From: Lachnospiraceae bacterium
Lineage (GTDB): Bacteria > Bacillota_A > Clostridia > Lachnospirales > Lachnospiraceae
DNA length: 64,000 nucleotides
Direction of reading: 5' to 3'
Assembly: GCA_900764695.1 (NCBI GenBank)
Contig: CAAFOY010000030.1
Coordinates: 1 to 64,000, forward strand
Shown: one piece after another, positions 8,308 through 17,659 of the stretch
How positions within the stretch are numbered: position 1 is the first letter of the stretch
Layout of the letters: each line of letters opens with the position of its first letter
The notes under the pieces: generated by a model
Database searches by the model: none
What the model was told of the DNA's origin: nothing
Seen by the model: the letters and a program-made list of their open reading frames with translations, nothing else
Translations under genes and position numbers: made by a program

Positions 8308-8934
8308 ATGAAAAAAGGTAAGTTATTAATTATTTCAGGTTTTTCCGGAGTTGGAAAAGGAACAGTTGTAAAATATATTCTTGATAATTATTCAGATTAC
8401 AAGATTTCAATTTCAGCCACAACAAGAAGTCCCAGAGAGGGCGAGGTTGACGGCACACATTATCATTTCCTTACAACTGAAAAGTTTGAAGATATGATTA
8501 AGAATAATCAGCTTTTGGAGTATGCTAATTATGTAGGTAATTATTACGGAACTCCAAGAGATTTTGTTGAAAAGAACATAAATGAAGGTAATAACGTTAT
8601 TCTTGAGATTGAAACTCAGGGTGCTCTTCAGGTTAAGAAGATGATGCCTGAGGCAGTTATGATTTTCGTTTTACCACCTAATGCAGATACACTTAAAGAA
8701 AGACTAGTTGGAAGGCAGACAGAGACTATGGAAGTTATTAACAAGCGTTTAAGCAAGGCTGCAGAAGAAACAGGTGTTATTGATAAATATGATTATTTTG
8801 TAATAAATGATGAGATTGCAGATTGTGCAGCACGTATTAATGACATTGTAACAGACAATGATCCGGAACTTATAGGTTCTGATTGTGTTAATAAGATTAA
8901 AAATGATATTTTAAAGTTTTCGAAAGGAGAATAA
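8308..8934 (+). CDS. gmk: Guanylate kinase
   Basis: A 208-residue guanylate kinase that phosphorylates GMP to GDP with ATP. The P-loop GFSGVGKGT lies at about residues 11-19 and the GMP-binding segment TTRSPREGEVDGTHYHF at about 37-53, and the length is normal for the family. It belongs to the yicC-gmk-rpoZ cluster, spaced 8 nt after yicC and 2 nt before rpoZ, so purine nucleotide supply and RNA polymerase omega are co-expressed. The ribosome site is weak, which suggests translation coupled to yicC. Confidence 0.97.
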   Translation: MKKGKLLIISGFSGVGKGTVVKYILDNYSDYKISISATTRSPREGEVDGTHYHFLTTEKFEDMIKNNQLLEYANYVGNYYGTPRDFVEKNINEGNNVILEIETQGALQVKKMMPEAVMIFVLPPNADTLKERLVGRQTETMEVINKRLSKAAEETGVIDKYDYFVINDEIADCAARINDIVTDNDPELIGSDCVNKIKNDILKFSKGE

Positions 8935-8936
8935 AT

Positions 8937-9179
8937 ATGTTACATCCATCATATTCAGATTTAATGGCAGTAGCTAACAGTGAGGTTGAAGATGGCGAAC
9001 AGCCGGTAGTACAGAGCAGATATTCTATCGTTATGGCTACATCTAAAAGAGCTAGACAGATTATTGCAGGTGATGCACCTTTAGTTGAAAAAGCAGAGGG
9101 AAAGAAGCCTTTATCAATAGCTGTAGAAGAGCTTTATAATTCTAAAATTAAGATTTTAGGAGATGATGAGGAAGAATAA
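8937..9179 (+). CDS. rpoZ: RNA polymerase omega subunit
   Basis: An 80-residue omega subunit, which helps assemble and stabilise RNA polymerase by holding the beta' C-terminus. It shows the family core SRYSIVMATSKRARQI (about residues 27-42) and KPLSIAVEELYNSKIKI. AAGGAG lies before the ATG. It directly follows gmk, an association kept across many bacteria. Its stop codon lies within the stem of the terminator at 9178-9203. Confidence 0.95.
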   Translation: MLHPSYSDLMAVANSEVEDGEQPVVQSRYSIVMATSKRARQIIAGDAPLVEKAEGKKPLSIAVEELYNSKIKILGDDEEE

Positions 9180-9203
9180 GTGTCAGTAGTGACACTTTTT
9201 TTC
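9178..9203 (+). terminator. Terminator after rpoZ
   Basis: An 8-bp stem, aagtgtca (9178-9185) with tgacactt (9190-9197), has a 4-nt loop gtag and a T run. The stem uses the last two bases of the rpoZ stop codon. rimO starts only 32 nt after the stem, so some read-through or a cryptic promoter must serve rimO. Confidence 0.8.
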
Positions 9204-9228
9204 TATAATCTTATAGAGGAGTGTATAT

Positions 9229-10557
9229 TTGAAGATTTTATTTGTATCTCTTGGCTGTGACAAGAACCTAGTAGATTCTGAACATATGTCAGGACTTTTG
9301 TCTAAGGCAGGCTATGAATTTACTGATGATGAGACACAGGCAGATATTATCATTATAAATAGTTGTTGTTTCATAAAGGATGCTAAGGAAGAAAGCATTG
9401 AGACTATTTTTGAAATGGCAAGATATAAAGAAGAAGGACAGTGTAAAGCTTTAGTTTTGGCAGGATGTCTTGCACAGAGATATCATGAAGAAATTAAAAC
9501 AGAAATTCCGGAAGTGGATATTTGCATTGGAACAACAGCAATTGACAGCATTGTAAGTGCCCTTGATGATTACTTTAAAGAACATAAGAAGAAAGAATAT
9601 TTAAAGGACGTTGATTTCCTTGCGGCCGCTAATGCACCACGTAATCTTTCAACTTTGGGCAGTTATGCATATCTTAAGATTGCAGAAGGTTGCGACAAAC
9701 ATTGTACTTACTGTATTATTCCAAAGGTACGTGGAAATTATAGAAGCGTAAAGATGGAATACTTGATAGATGAAGCAAAGAAACTTGCCGAGCAGGGAGT
9801 TAAGGAGCTTATTCTTGTAGCACAGGAAACTACAATGTATGGAAAGGATATTTACGGAAAGAAGTCACTTCATATTCTTTTAAAAGAATTAGCTAAGATT
9901 TCAGGTATTTACTGGATTAGAATATTGTATTGCTATCCGGAAGAAATATATGATGAATTAATTGATGTTATAGCATCAGAAAAGAAGATTTGTAATTATC
10001 TGGATTTACCAATTCAGCATGCAAGCGATACTATCTTAAAGAAGATGGGAAGAAGAACAACTAATAAAGACTTGCGTGACATAATTGGAAAGCTTAGAAA
10101 GAGAATCCCTGATATTGTTCTTAGAACAACATTAATAACAGGATTCCCGGGTGAAACAGAAGAAGATCACCAGATTAATCTTGATTTTGTAAATGAGATG
10201 GAATTTGAACGTCTGGGAGTGTTTACTTATTCAGCAGAGGAGAATACTCCGGCAGCTAACATGCCTAATCAGATTGATGAGGAAGTAAAAGAAGACAGAC
10301 GTAATGACATTATGGAATTACAGCAGGATATTGTGTTTGACAATTCAGAAAAACACATTGGAAAAACATATATAGCTATGATTGAAGGAAGAATATCCGG
10401 TGAAAATGCTTATATGGGACGTACTTATATGGATGTTCCGGGCATTGACAGTAATATTTTCATAATTACAGACGAAGAACTTATGACAGGCGATTTTGTC
10501 AAAGTTAAAGTTACAGGTATTAATGACTATGATCTTATTGGTCAGTTAGATGAATAG
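9229..10557 (+). CDS. rimO: Ribosomal protein S12 methylthiotransferase RimO
   Basis: A 442-residue radical-SAM enzyme that adds a methylthio group to an Asp of ribosomal protein S12. It has the N-terminal UPF0004 domain with three cluster-binding Cys (SLGCDKN, NSCCF, LAGCLAQ), the radical-SAM CxxxCxxC motif in EGCDKHCTYC at about residues 150-160, and a C-terminal TRAM domain. SLGCDKNLVDSE separates RimO from MiaB-like relatives. The start is TTG at 9229, 8 nt after AGAGGA. The end runs up to the pgsA ribosome site. Confidence 0.95.
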   Translation: MKILFVSLGCDKNLVDSEHMSGLLSKAGYEFTDDETQADIIIINSCCFIKDAKEESIETIFEMARYKEEGQCKALVLAGCLAQRYHEEIKTEIPEVDICIGTTAIDSIVSALDDYFKEHKKKEYLKDVDFLAAANAPRNLSTLGSYAYLKIAEGCDKHCTYCIIPKVRGNYRSVKMEYLIDEAKKLAEQGVKELILVAQETTMYGKDIYGKKSLHILLKELAKISGIYWIRILYCYPEEIYDELIDVIASEKKICNYLDLPIQHASDTILKKMGRRTTNKDLRDIIGKLRKRIPDIVLRTTLITGFPGETEEDHQINLDFVNEMEFERLGVFTYSAEENTPAANMPNQIDEEVKEDRRNDIMELQQDIVFDNSEKHIGKTYIAMIEGRISGENAYMGRTYMDVPGIDSNIFIITDEELMTGDFVKVKVTGINDYDLIGQLDE

Positions 10558-10570
10558 AATGGAGGAATTT

Positions 10571-11101
10571 ATGAATTTACCTAACAAATTAACAATATTT
10601 AGAATTCTATGTATTCCTGTTTTTGTTGTATTAATGTTAGTTAATACTATACCTTACAACAATTATATTGCAGTTGGAGTTTTTATTATTGCAAGTTTAA
10701 CAGATATGCTTGATGGAAAGATTGCAAGAAAGTATAATCTTGTAACTAATTTTGGAAAGTTTATGGATCCTTTAGCAGATAAACTTTTAGTTAGTGCAGC
10801 ACTTATCTGTCTTTGCGGAAGCAAGATTCCGGTATGGATTGTTATTATAATTATAAGCAGAGAGTTGTTTATAAGTGGTTTTAGAACATTAGCTGCAGAT
10901 CAGGGAATTGTTCTTGCCGCAGGATGGTGGGGAAAATTTAAAACAACATTCCAGATGATAATGATTATTGTCCTAATCCTTGATATCCCTCTTAAAGCAT
11001 TTGATATCATTGGTTGGATTTTAATATGGATATCTCTTGCACTTACAATTATTTCTATGATTGATTATGTGGCAAAGAATATTCAGGTTTTGAAAAATTA
11101 A
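10571..11101 (+). CDS. pgsA: CDP-diacylglycerol-glycerol-3-phosphate 3-phosphatidyltransferase
   Basis: A 176-residue integral membrane enzyme that makes phosphatidylglycerol phosphate from CDP-diacylglycerol. The CDP-alcohol phosphotransferase motif D-x2-DG-x2-AR-x8-G-x3-D-x3-D is complete (DMLDGKIAR, then FGKFMDPLAD, about residues 44-69). About five hydrophobic segments are present. I chose the ATG at 10571 because TGGAGG sits 6 nt upstream; an in-frame ATG at 10550 lies inside rimO. The rimO-pgsA pair precedes recA, as in many Firmicutes, but cinA is absent. Confidence 0.95.
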   Translation: MNLPNKLTIFRILCIPVFVVLMLVNTIPYNNYIAVGVFIIASLTDMLDGKIARKYNLVTNFGKFMDPLADKLLVSAALICLCGSKIPVWIVIIIISRELFISGFRTLAADQGIVLAAGWWGKFKTTFQMIMIIVLILDIPLKAFDIIGWILIWISLALTIISMIDYVAKNIQVLKN

Positions 11102-11128
11102 TTCTATGAAAAATAACGGAGGAAAATT

Positions 11129-12418
11129 ATGTTGGCGTACAGAGATTTGACTAAAGAACAGTTAGAGGAAGAGTTATTAAAGCAGAAGGAAGCTTACAAG
11201 GAGATATGTGCAAAAAATATTAGCCTTGATATGTCCAGAGGAAAACCGGGACCTGACCAGTTAGATTTATCAATGGATATGCTTGATGTATTTAACAGCA
11301 AGTCAGAATTAAAGAGTGAAAACGGTTTTGACTGTAGAAACTATGGTGTTATGGATGGTATTCCTGAAGCAAAGAAGTTAATGGCTGATATAATGGGTAC
11401 TAAGCCTGAAAACGTTATTGTTTATGGAAATGCAAGTTTAAATATTATGTATGATACGGTTTCACGTTCATACACACATGGAGTTAACGGTTCTACACCT
11501 TGGTGTAAACTTGAAAAAGTCAAATGGTTATGCCCTGTTCCGGGATATGACAGACATTTCGCTGTTACAGAGCAGTTTGGCATTGAAATGATTAATGTTC
11601 CATTGTTAGAAGATGGCCCTGACATGGATATGGTAGAAGAATTAGTAAGTAAGGATGCTGCAATAAAAGGTATTTGGTGTGTTCCAAAATATGCTAACCC
11701 TACAGGAACATCTTATTCAGATGAAACTGTAAAGAGAATGGCTGCATTAAAGCCGGCAGCAGAAGACTTTAGAATATATTGGGATAATGCTTATGGAATT
11801 CATCATTTATACGATGACGAGGCTAATCAGGATCAGATTCTAGATATTCTTTCAGAATGTGAAAAGGCAGGAAATCCTGATATGGTTTATGAATTTGCAT
11901 CAACATCTAAGGTAACATTCCCTGGTTCCGGTGTAGCTGCACTTGCAACTTCAAAGAATAATATTGAATTTATTAAGAAGCAGATGACTATTCAGACAAT
12001 TGGTCATGACAAAATCAATCAGTTAAGACACGTAAGATACTTCAAAGATATTAATGGAGTTAAAAAGCATATGATGAAACATGCTGAAAAACTCAGACCT
12101 AAATTTCAGGCTGTTATTACAATGCTTGACAAGGAATTAAAAGATGCTGACATTGCAACATGGACAAACCCTAAGGGTGGATATTTCATTTCTTTTGATG
12201 TAATGGAAGGCTGTGCTAAGAAGATTGTTCAGATGTGTAAGGAAGCAGGAATGGTACTTACAGGAGCAGGAGCAACATATCCTTATGGAAAAGATCCTGA
12301 AGATAAAAATATTAGAATCGCTCCATCATTCCCTTCACCTGAAGAATTGGTTGAAGCTAGCAAGATTTTAATTGTTTGCACTAAGATTGCAACAATTGAA
12401 AAAATGCTTGATAAATAA
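11129..12418 (+). CDS. PLP-dependent aminotransferase, class I/II (aspartate aminotransferase type Ic)
   Basis: A 429-residue fold-type I enzyme. Visible marks are DMSRGKPGPDQLDLS (about 32-46), the PLP-contact segment KYANPTGTSYS, the Asp in YWDNAYGIHHLY, and the Schiff-base Lys in ASTSKVTFPGSG (about 253-264). This fits the MocR-like/PF12897 aspartate aminotransferase subgroup, which typically interconverts aspartate and oxaloacetate with glutamate and 2-oxoglutarate; the exact substrate is inferred. GGAGG lies before the ATG. It follows pgsA by 27 nt and ends at a strong terminator, so it is the last gene of that operon. Confidence 0.85.
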   Translation: MLAYRDLTKEQLEEELLKQKEAYKEICAKNISLDMSRGKPGPDQLDLSMDMLDVFNSKSELKSENGFDCRNYGVMDGIPEAKKLMADIMGTKPENVIVYGNASLNIMYDTVSRSYTHGVNGSTPWCKLEKVKWLCPVPGYDRHFAVTEQFGIEMINVPLLEDGPDMDMVEELVSKDAAIKGIWCVPKYANPTGTSYSDETVKRMAALKPAAEDFRIYWDNAYGIHHLYDDEANQDQILDILSECEKAGNPDMVYEFASTSKVTFPGSGVAALATSKNNIEFIKKQMTIQTIGHDKINQLRHVRYFKDINGVKKHMMKHAEKLRPKFQAVITMLDKELKDADIATWTNPKGGYFISFDVMEGCAKKIVQMCKEAGMVLTGAGATYPYGKDPEDKNIRIAPSFPSPEELVEASKILIVCTKIATIEKMLDK

Positions 12419-12442
12419 TGTTAAAAATATTGAACAATATAG

Positions 12443-12482
12443 AAAATAGGTTACATTGATTTTGTGTAACCTATTTTTTATT
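12443..12482 (+). terminator. Terminator after the aminotransferase
   Basis: A 13-bp perfect stem, aaaataggttaca (12443-12455) with tgtaacctatttt (12465-12477), has a 9-nt loop and is followed by ttta. It separates the pgsA operon from the reverse-strand XRE gene. Confidence 0.85.
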
Positions 12483-12537
12483 TCATATGTAGTAAATCTA
12501 AATGAAACTTTGTTATACTTATATGAAAGATTAACTA

Positions 12538-12858
12538 TTATTGCAGGTCTTTTATTATTTTGAGTATTTTTTCTTTTAAAACAGTATCACATTTTTTTAG
12601 TTCTAAAATTATCTGTTGGTCAAGTGATTCGTTGTCGGAAGAATATTCTTCGCTGACAACATAGTCAAGGGTTGTGTTCATGGCTTTACATATGTAAACT
12701 AACGTGTTAAGTGATACTTTGCTATGGCAGTTTTCGATATTGCTTATATGGCTTACATTTACATCTGCAGCAGTTGCAAGATATTCCTGGGTAAGTCCCA
12801 TTGAAACTCGTTTTCTTCTGATTTTGTTGCTTATAGCTTTGTAATTAATCTCTTTCAT
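12538..12858 (-). CDS. XRE-family helix-turn-helix regulator
   Basis: A 106-residue DNA-binding protein. A Cro/C1-type helix-turn-helix spans about residues 8-65 (IRRKRVSMGLTQEYLATAADVNVSHISNIENC), followed by a short acidic linker and a Lys/Leu-rich helix that may dimerise. I placed the start at 12858 because GAGGT lies 7 nt before it; the longer frame from 12885 has no ribosome site. It is isolated between pgsA-aminotransferase and recA, and its targets are unknown. It may be a stress or developmental regulator, but nothing in the sequence shows that. Confidence 0.8.
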   Translation of the reverse strand: MKEINYKAISNKIRRKRVSMGLTQEYLATAADVNVSHISNIENCHSKVSLNTLVYICKAMNTTLDYVVSEEYSSDNESLDQQIILELKKCDTVLKEKILKIIKDLQ

Positions 12859-13146
12859 TTTCGCTACCTCATCTTTCTGTTTCATTAAATTTTATTATGA
12901 ATGAAAATGTTACTTAATAAGCCGTAACTATAAAATGTTTACCTACAGGAAAAATATGGAAAAAGATTAATCAATACTTTTAAAAAATCACATTAAATCC
13001 CCAAGAATTATAAAAATGCATGATAAAAATTCAATTATTATGTTGCTTATTGAATGAACAAGTAGTAAGATATATCTATGGTTAAAGCAATGTACGATAA
13101 ATGCTAATTTACACAGAAAGTTCTATAAAAAAAAATTCCGTTGGTA

Positions 13147-13175
13147 TTGACAGGACTAAAATATTATATTAATAT
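13147..13175 (+). promoter_or_regulatory. recA promoter
   Basis: TTGACA at 13147-13152, a 17-bp spacer and taatat at 13170-13175. The rest of the 12859-13146 spacer is AT-rich, and I see no gene or clear hairpin in it. Confidence 0.6.
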
Positions 13176-13180
13176 TATTA

Positions 13181-13194
13181 CGAACACAAGTTCG
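13181..13194. promoter_or_regulatory. LexA (SOS) box of recA
   Basis: CGAAC-ACAA-GTTCG is a perfect palindrome in its arms and fits the Gram-positive LexA/DinR site CGAAC-N4-GTTCG. It lies 5 bp after the -10 box and so covers the transcription start, the expected place for repression. Confidence 0.9.
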
Positions 13195-13215
13195 AAAAGA
13201 GAGGAAGACGACGAT

Positions 13216-14253
13216 ATGAATAAAGAAGATAAATTAAAAGCATTGGATGCAGCCATTGCGCAGATTGAAAGACAGCATGGTAAAGGTTCAATTATGAAGT
13301 TAGGAGATTCAGGTAAGTCTATGAATGTGGAAACTATTCCTACAGGTTCTTTAAGCTTGGATCTTGCTTTGGGTATGGGAGGAATACCTAAGGGCAGAGT
13401 AGTTGAAATCTATGGACCTGAATCAAGTGGTAAGACTACTGTAGCTCTTCATATGATTGCGGAAGTTCAGAAGAGAGGCGGAGTTGCAGGTTTTATTGAT
13501 GCAGAACATGCACTTGATCCTGTATATGCTAAGGCTATAGGTGTTGATATTGATAATTTATATATTTCACAGCCTGACTATGGAGAACAGGCACTTGAAA
13601 TTACTGAAACAATGGTAAGATCAGGTGCAGTTGACATTATAGTAGTTGACTCTGTTGCTGCATTAGTGCCTAAGGCCGAAATTGACGGCGAAATGGGTGA
13701 ATCTCATATGGGGCAACATGCACGTCTTATGTCACAGGCATTACGTAAATTAACAGGTATTATGAACAAGACAGGATGTACTGTAATTTTTATTAACCAG
13801 TTAAGAGAGAAGATTGGTGTAATGTTTGGTAACCCTGAAACAACTACAGGTGGTAGAGCGTTAAAATTCTACGCTTCTGTTAGAATGGATGTTAGAAGAG
13901 TTGAAACACTTAAGACAGGTGGCGAGATGGTAGGTAACCGCGCAAGAGTTAAGGTTGTTAAGAATAAGATTGCACCACCATTTAAGGAAGCTGAATTTGA
14001 TATTATGTTTGGTAAGGGTATATCAAGAGAAGGAGATATTCTTGACTTGGCAGCTAATTGTGGTGTTGTTATTAAGAGTGGTTCATGGTATGCATATAAT
14101 AATGAGAAGATTGGTCAGGGACGTGAGAATGCCAAGAAGTACTTTATGGAGAATCCTGCAGTAATGGAAGAAGTTGAACAGAAAGTCAGAGATTTCTATA
14201 ACATTGACGGAACACAGCAGGAAGAAGCAGAACAGCCTGTAGGTGAAGAATAA
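13216..14253 (+). CDS. recA: Recombinase A
   Basis: A 345-residue RecA, the strand-exchange ATPase and LexA co-protease of DNA repair. Walker [10 protein letters not shown] lies at about residues 65-73, Walker [12 protein letters not shown] at about 140-150, and the L2 loop region contains [17 protein letters not shown]. The C-terminus is acidic ([11 protein letters not shown]), as usual. I chose the ATG at 13216, which has AGAGGA upstream and gives the standard N-terminus; the frame can be extended back to 13141, but that would run through the promoter and LexA box. recX follows 22 nt later. Confidence 0.97.
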   Translation: MNKEDKLKALDAAIAQIERQHGKGSIMKLGDSGKSMNVETIPTGSLSLDLALGMGGIPKGRVVEIYGPESSGKTTVALHMIAEVQKRGGVAGFIDAEHALDPVYAKAIGVDIDNLYISQPDYGEQALEITETMVRSGAVDIIVVDSVAALVPKAEIDGEMGESHMGQHARLMSQALRKLTGIMNKTGCTVIFINQLREKIGVMFGNPETTTGGRALKFYASVRMDVRRVETLKTGGEMVGNRARVKVVKNKIAPPFKEAEFDIMFGKGISREGDILDLAANCGVVIKSGSWYAYNNEKIGQGRENAKKYFMENPAVMEEVEQKVRDFYNIDGTQQEEAEQPVGEE

Positions 14254-14275
14254 TATAGAATTGTAATAAGGGATT

Positions 14276-14905
14276 ATGATTAGGGTTGTGCGGATAGAGC
14301 CTTATAAGAACAGAAACAAAGTTGTATTGGATAATGGAGAGAAGTTTCTGCTGTATAAGGGTGATATTAGAAAGTTTAAATTAGAAATTAATCAGGAAAT
14401 TTCTAAAGTAACATATAATGAGATTAAACAGCTATTATATGAGCGTGGAAAAGAAAGAGCTTTATATATTCTTGATAAGACTTTCAAGACTGAAAAGCAG
14501 ATTAAAGATAAACTAATTCAGGGAATGTACCCTGAGGATATTATCAAGAGGATTCTTGAATTCCTTAAGAAGTACGACATTATTAATGACAAGAGATATG
14601 CTTCAATGTACATTGAGTATAAGGGTAAAACCAGAAGCGGAAGACAGATATCTCAGGATTTAATGATTAAGGGAATATCTAAGGATATAATTAGCGAAAG
14701 CTTTGAATCAACTGATTATTCGGATGCTGACTCTTTAAAGAAGATTATTGATAAGAGAGCTAAAAGATATAATCTGGATGACAGGAAGGATTTGCAGAAG
14801 TTGTATCAATATCTAATGGGAAAAGGCTATAAATATTCGGATATAAAGAATGAATTATCAGAGTATTTTGAACATTTGGAAAGTCAATTTGATGATGAAA
14901 TTTAA
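14276..14905 (+). CDS. recX: Regulatory protein RecX
   Basis: A 209-residue RecX, a modulator that binds and caps or disassembles RecA filaments. It is made of helical triple-helix repeats; the conserved core KKYDIINDKRYASMYIEYKG (about 99-118), GRQISQDLMIKGIS and the C-terminal LYQYLMGKGYKYSDIKNEL (about 181-199) are clear. It lies just after recA with a short spacer, so it is probably co-induced by DNA damage. No terminator follows directly; the downstream spacer carries the rny promoter. Confidence 0.92.
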   Translation: MIRVVRIEPYKNRNKVVLDNGEKFLLYKGDIRKFKLEINQEISKVTYNEIKQLLYERGKERALYILDKTFKTEKQIKDKLIQGMYPEDIIKRILEFLKKYDIINDKRYASMYIEYKGKTRSGRQISQDLMIKGISKDIISESFESTDYSDADSLKKIIDKRAKRYNLDDRKDLQKLYQYLMGKGYKYSDIKNELSEYFEHLESQFDDEI

Positions 14906-14965
14906 GTCGTTATAGTGATTGAGTAATCTTTGACTTAAATGGTTTCTGTTAGAAGAATTATTGCT

Positions 14966-15008
14966 ACAATATGTATTAGTTCTCTCATTATCTTACACGA
15001 CATATTGT
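14966..15008. repeat. 9-bp inverted repeat upstream of rny
   Basis: acaatatgt at 14966-14974 and acatattgt at 15000-15008 are exact inverse complements 25 bp apart. They lie between recX and the rny promoter without a T run, so this could be an operator or a weak recX 3' hairpin. Its function is unknown. Confidence 0.35.
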
Positions 15009-15040
15009 TGGAATCTATTCAAAATCTATTAGTGGTTTAC

Positions 15041-15069
15041 TTGACATAAGTATACTAATAAAGTAAAAT
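15041..15069 (+). promoter_or_regulatory. rny promoter
   Basis: A perfect TTGACA at 15041-15046, a 17-bp spacer and TAAAAT at 15064-15069. Transcription would start about 40 nt before the GTG start codon. Confidence 0.8.
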
Positions 15070-15102
15070 AGATTTGTTGTATTGTACAATGAAAACTAAA
15101 TA

Positions 15103-15115
15103 AGGAGGTGCTCCT
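15103..15115 (+). promoter_or_regulatory. Hairpin covering the rny ribosome site
   Basis: AGGAG-gtg-CTCCT forms a 5-bp, 3-nt-loop hairpin that contains the whole Shine-Dalgarno core just before the GTG start at 15116. It could restrict initiation on the RNase Y mRNA. The stem is short, so the effect is uncertain. Confidence 0.5.
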
Positions 15116-16669
15116 GTGAATACTACTACTTGGATTATTGTATTGATTGTAGTGGCTATAGTAGTTGCACTGATTTCCGCTTTTATCGCAACACAGGTTA
15201 GAAAAAATGTTGTAGAGAAGAAGATAGGTTCAGCAGAGGGGAAGGCTAGAGAGATTATTGATGAAGCAATAAAGTCAGCTGAAGCTAAGAAGAAGGAAGC
15301 TCTTTTGGAAGCTAAGGAAGAGAACCTTAAAGCAAAGAACGAACTTGATAAGGAAATCAAAGAACGAAGAGCTGAAGTACAACGATATGAAAAGAGAGTT
15401 CTCAACAAGGAAGAGGCTATTGAAAGAAAGTCAGAGTCTCTTGAAAAGAAAGAGAACGGTCTGAAGAATAAGGAAGAAAAGTTAGCCGAAGCTCAGACTA
15501 AAGTAGACGAATTAAGCGAAAAACGCGTACAGGAACTTGAAAGAATCTCTGGATTAACCTCCGAACAGGCAAAAGAATATTTGTTGAAGACTGTTGAAGA
15601 AGAAGTTAAAATTGAAACTGCAAAATTAGTGAAAGAATTAGAATCTCAAGCTAAGGAAGAAGCTGATAAGAAAGCTAAGGAGATAGTAGTAAATGCTATC
15701 CAGAAATGTGCTACTGATCATGTTTCAGAAACAACTATTTCTGTAGTTTCACTACCTAATGATGAAATGAAAGGTAGAATTATTGGTAGAGAGGGAAGAA
15801 ACATTAGAACTCTTGAATCACTTACAGGTGTTGATTTGATTATCGATGATACACCGGAAGCTGTTGTTTTATCAGGATTTGATCCAATCAGAAGAGAGAT
15901 TGCAAGAATTGCACTTGAAAAGCTGATTGTAGACGGACGAATCCAGCCAACAAGAATAGAAGAAATGGTAAATAAGGCTCGAAAAGAAGTAGAGACTATG
16001 ATTCGTGAAGAAGGTGAAGCAGCAACATTAGAAGTAGGTGTACATGGAATACATCCGGAACTTGTAAAACTTCTTGGTAAGATGAAGTTTAGAACAAGTT
16101 ATGGACAAAATGCTTTGAAACACTCAATTGAAGTTGCACATCTTTCAGGATTGTTAGCGGCTGAGATGGGATTAGATGTAAGAATTGCTAAGAGAGCAGG
16201 TTTATTACATGATATAGGTAAAGCAGTTGACCATGAAATGGAAGGCACACATATTCAGCTTGGTGTAGACTTATGTAGAAAATACAAAGAGTCAGCAGTT
16301 GTTATTAATGCTGTTGAAGCGCACCATGGTGACGTTGAACCTGAAAATCTTATTGCATGTATCGTTCAGGCTGCAGATGCTATTTCTGCTGCAAGACCAG
16401 GTGCAAGAAGAGAAACACTTGAGACATACACAAATAGACTTAAACAGTTAGAAGATATTACAAATTCATTCGAGGGAGTGGACAAATCTTTTGCCATTCA
16501 GGCAGGTAGAGAGATTCGAGTTATGGTTATTCCTGAAAAGGTTACAGATGCCGATATGGTATTAATGGCTAGAGATATTTCTAAACAGATTGAAGCTGAG
16601 TTAGAATATCCGGGACAGATTAAAGTTAACGTTGTTAGGGAATCCAGAGCAATAGATTACGCAAAATAA
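15116..16669 (+). CDS. rny: Ribonuclease Y
   Basis: A 517-residue membrane-anchored endoribonuclease, a main initiator of mRNA decay in Firmicutes. It has an N-terminal transmembrane helix (about 4-26), a long charged coiled coil (about 35-190), a KH domain with [21 protein letters not shown] split around residue 225, and an HD domain with [10 protein letters not shown] and [12 protein letters not shown] (about 345-375). The start is GTG, with AAGGAGG in a hairpin. It has its own promoter and terminator, so it is a single-gene unit after recA-recX, matching the order in B. subtilis. Confidence 0.96.
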   Translation: MNTTTWIIVLIVVAIVVALISAFIATQVRKNVVEKKIGSAEGKAREIIDEAIKSAEAKKKEALLEAKEENLKAKNELDKEIKERRAEVQRYEKRVLNKEEAIERKSESLEKKENGLKNKEEKLAEAQTKVDELSEKRVQELERISGLTSEQAKEYLLKTVEEEVKIETAKLVKELESQAKEEADKKAKEIVVNAIQKCATDHVSETTISVVSLPNDEMKGRIIGREGRNIRTLESLTGVDLIIDDTPEAVVLSGFDPIRREIARIALEKLIVDGRIQPTRIEEMVNKARKEVETMIREEGEAATLEVGVHGIHPELVKLLGKMKFRTSYGQNALKHSIEVAHLSGLLAAEMGLDVRIAKRAGLLHDIGKAVDHEMEGTHIQLGVDLCRKYKESAVVINAVEAHHGDVEPENLIACIVQAADAISAARPGARRETLETYTNRLKQLEDITNSFEGVDKSFAIQAGREIRVMVIPEKVTDADMVLMARDISKQIEAELEYPGQIKVNVVRESRAIDYAK

Positions 16670-16682
16670 ATCTACAAATAAT

Positions 16683-16731
16683 AGGTGTTATATATTACTT
16701 AGTGTTATATATAACACCTTTTCTTTTTTTC
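16683..16731 (+). terminator. Terminator after rny
   Basis: A perfect 12-bp stem, aggtgttatata (16683-16694) with tatataacacct (16708-16719), is followed by tttctttttttc. Confidence 0.9.
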
Positions 16732-16826
16732 TATAATGGGATATACTTTAATATATTACAGTGTCAAAAGATTTTTTGATAACTTAATCTTTATGATAAA
16801 TGTGTGAAAATATGGAGGTATACAAA

Positions 16827-17621
16827 ATGGATATGATTGGTTTTATTGGTATGGGAAATATGGGAACGGCTATGCTAAAGGGAGCAAAAAGAACATTTGA
16901 TGGTTCCCGGATTATATTTCATAGAAAATCAGTGGATAAAATGAAAGAATTGGCAGAAGAAGAAAAGGTGAATTATGCCATGTCTAATTCAGAAGTGGTT
17001 GAAAAGTCAAAGTACATAATTTTGGCAATAAAGCCTCAAATGTTTGAAAAAGTTATAGATGAAATAAATGACAGTTTAGACAATGATAAAGTTATTATTT
17101 CTCTTGCACCGGGATTTACAATTACTCAGTTAAAAGAAAAATTAAAAGCCGGCAGAATTGTAAGAAGCATGCCTAATACTCCGGCTATGATTGGAGAAGG
17201 AATGACGGGAGTATGTTTTGATGAAAATGAATTTGATGAAAATGAAATAGATGTTATTAATAAGATTTTTGAGGCAACAGGAAAAGCAAAGAAGGTTGAC
17301 GAAAAACTTATGAATAGTGTTGTCTGTGCTAGCGGAAGTTCACCGGCGTATGTGTTTATGTTCATTGAAGCCTTGGCAGACAGTGCCGTAAAATGCGGAT
17401 TGCCTAGAAAGGATGCTTATGAATTTGTTGCACAGACAGTTTTAGGTTCTGCTAAGTTGATGCTTGAAACAGGAAAGCATCCGGGAGAATTAAAGGATAT
17501 GGTATGTTCACCTGGCGGAACAACTATTGCAGGAGTTGCCGAATTAGAAAAGAATGGATTTAGAAAAGCAATTTTTGAGGCAACAGATGCATGCTTTAAT
17601 AAATGCAATAATATTAAATAA
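16827..17621 (+). CDS. proC: Pyrroline-5-carboxylate reductase
   Basis: A 264-residue NAD(P)H-dependent enzyme for the last step of proline synthesis. The Rossmann motif GFIGMGNMGTAM lies at about residues 4-15, with MPNTPAMIGEG near 110-120 and the C-terminal signature SPGGTTIAGVAELEKNGFR near 227-245. GGAGGT lies before the ATG at 16827; the longer frame from 16800 has no good ribosome site. It is followed by the NUDIX gene after 38 nt. No proA or proB is in the window. Confidence 0.93.
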   Translation: MDMIGFIGMGNMGTAMLKGAKRTFDGSRIIFHRKSVDKMKELAEEEKVNYAMSNSEVVEKSKYIILAIKPQMFEKVIDEINDSLDNDKVIISLAPGFTITQLKEKLKAGRIVRSMPNTPAMIGEGMTGVCFDENEFDENEIDVINKIFEATGKAKKVDEKLMNSVVCASGSSPAYVFMFIEALADSAVKCGLPRKDAYEFVAQTVLGSAKLMLETGKHPGELKDMVCSPGGTTIAGVAELEKNGFRKAIFEATDACFNKCNNIK

Positions 17622-17659
17622 GCATATTAAAAAATATAGAAAGTGAGGCTAATATAAAT

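Noticed and set aside
12859..13215. A hidden gene between the XRE regulator and recA
   Set aside because: I found no frame with a ribosome site; the extended recA frame from 13141 would pass through the promoter and LexA box.
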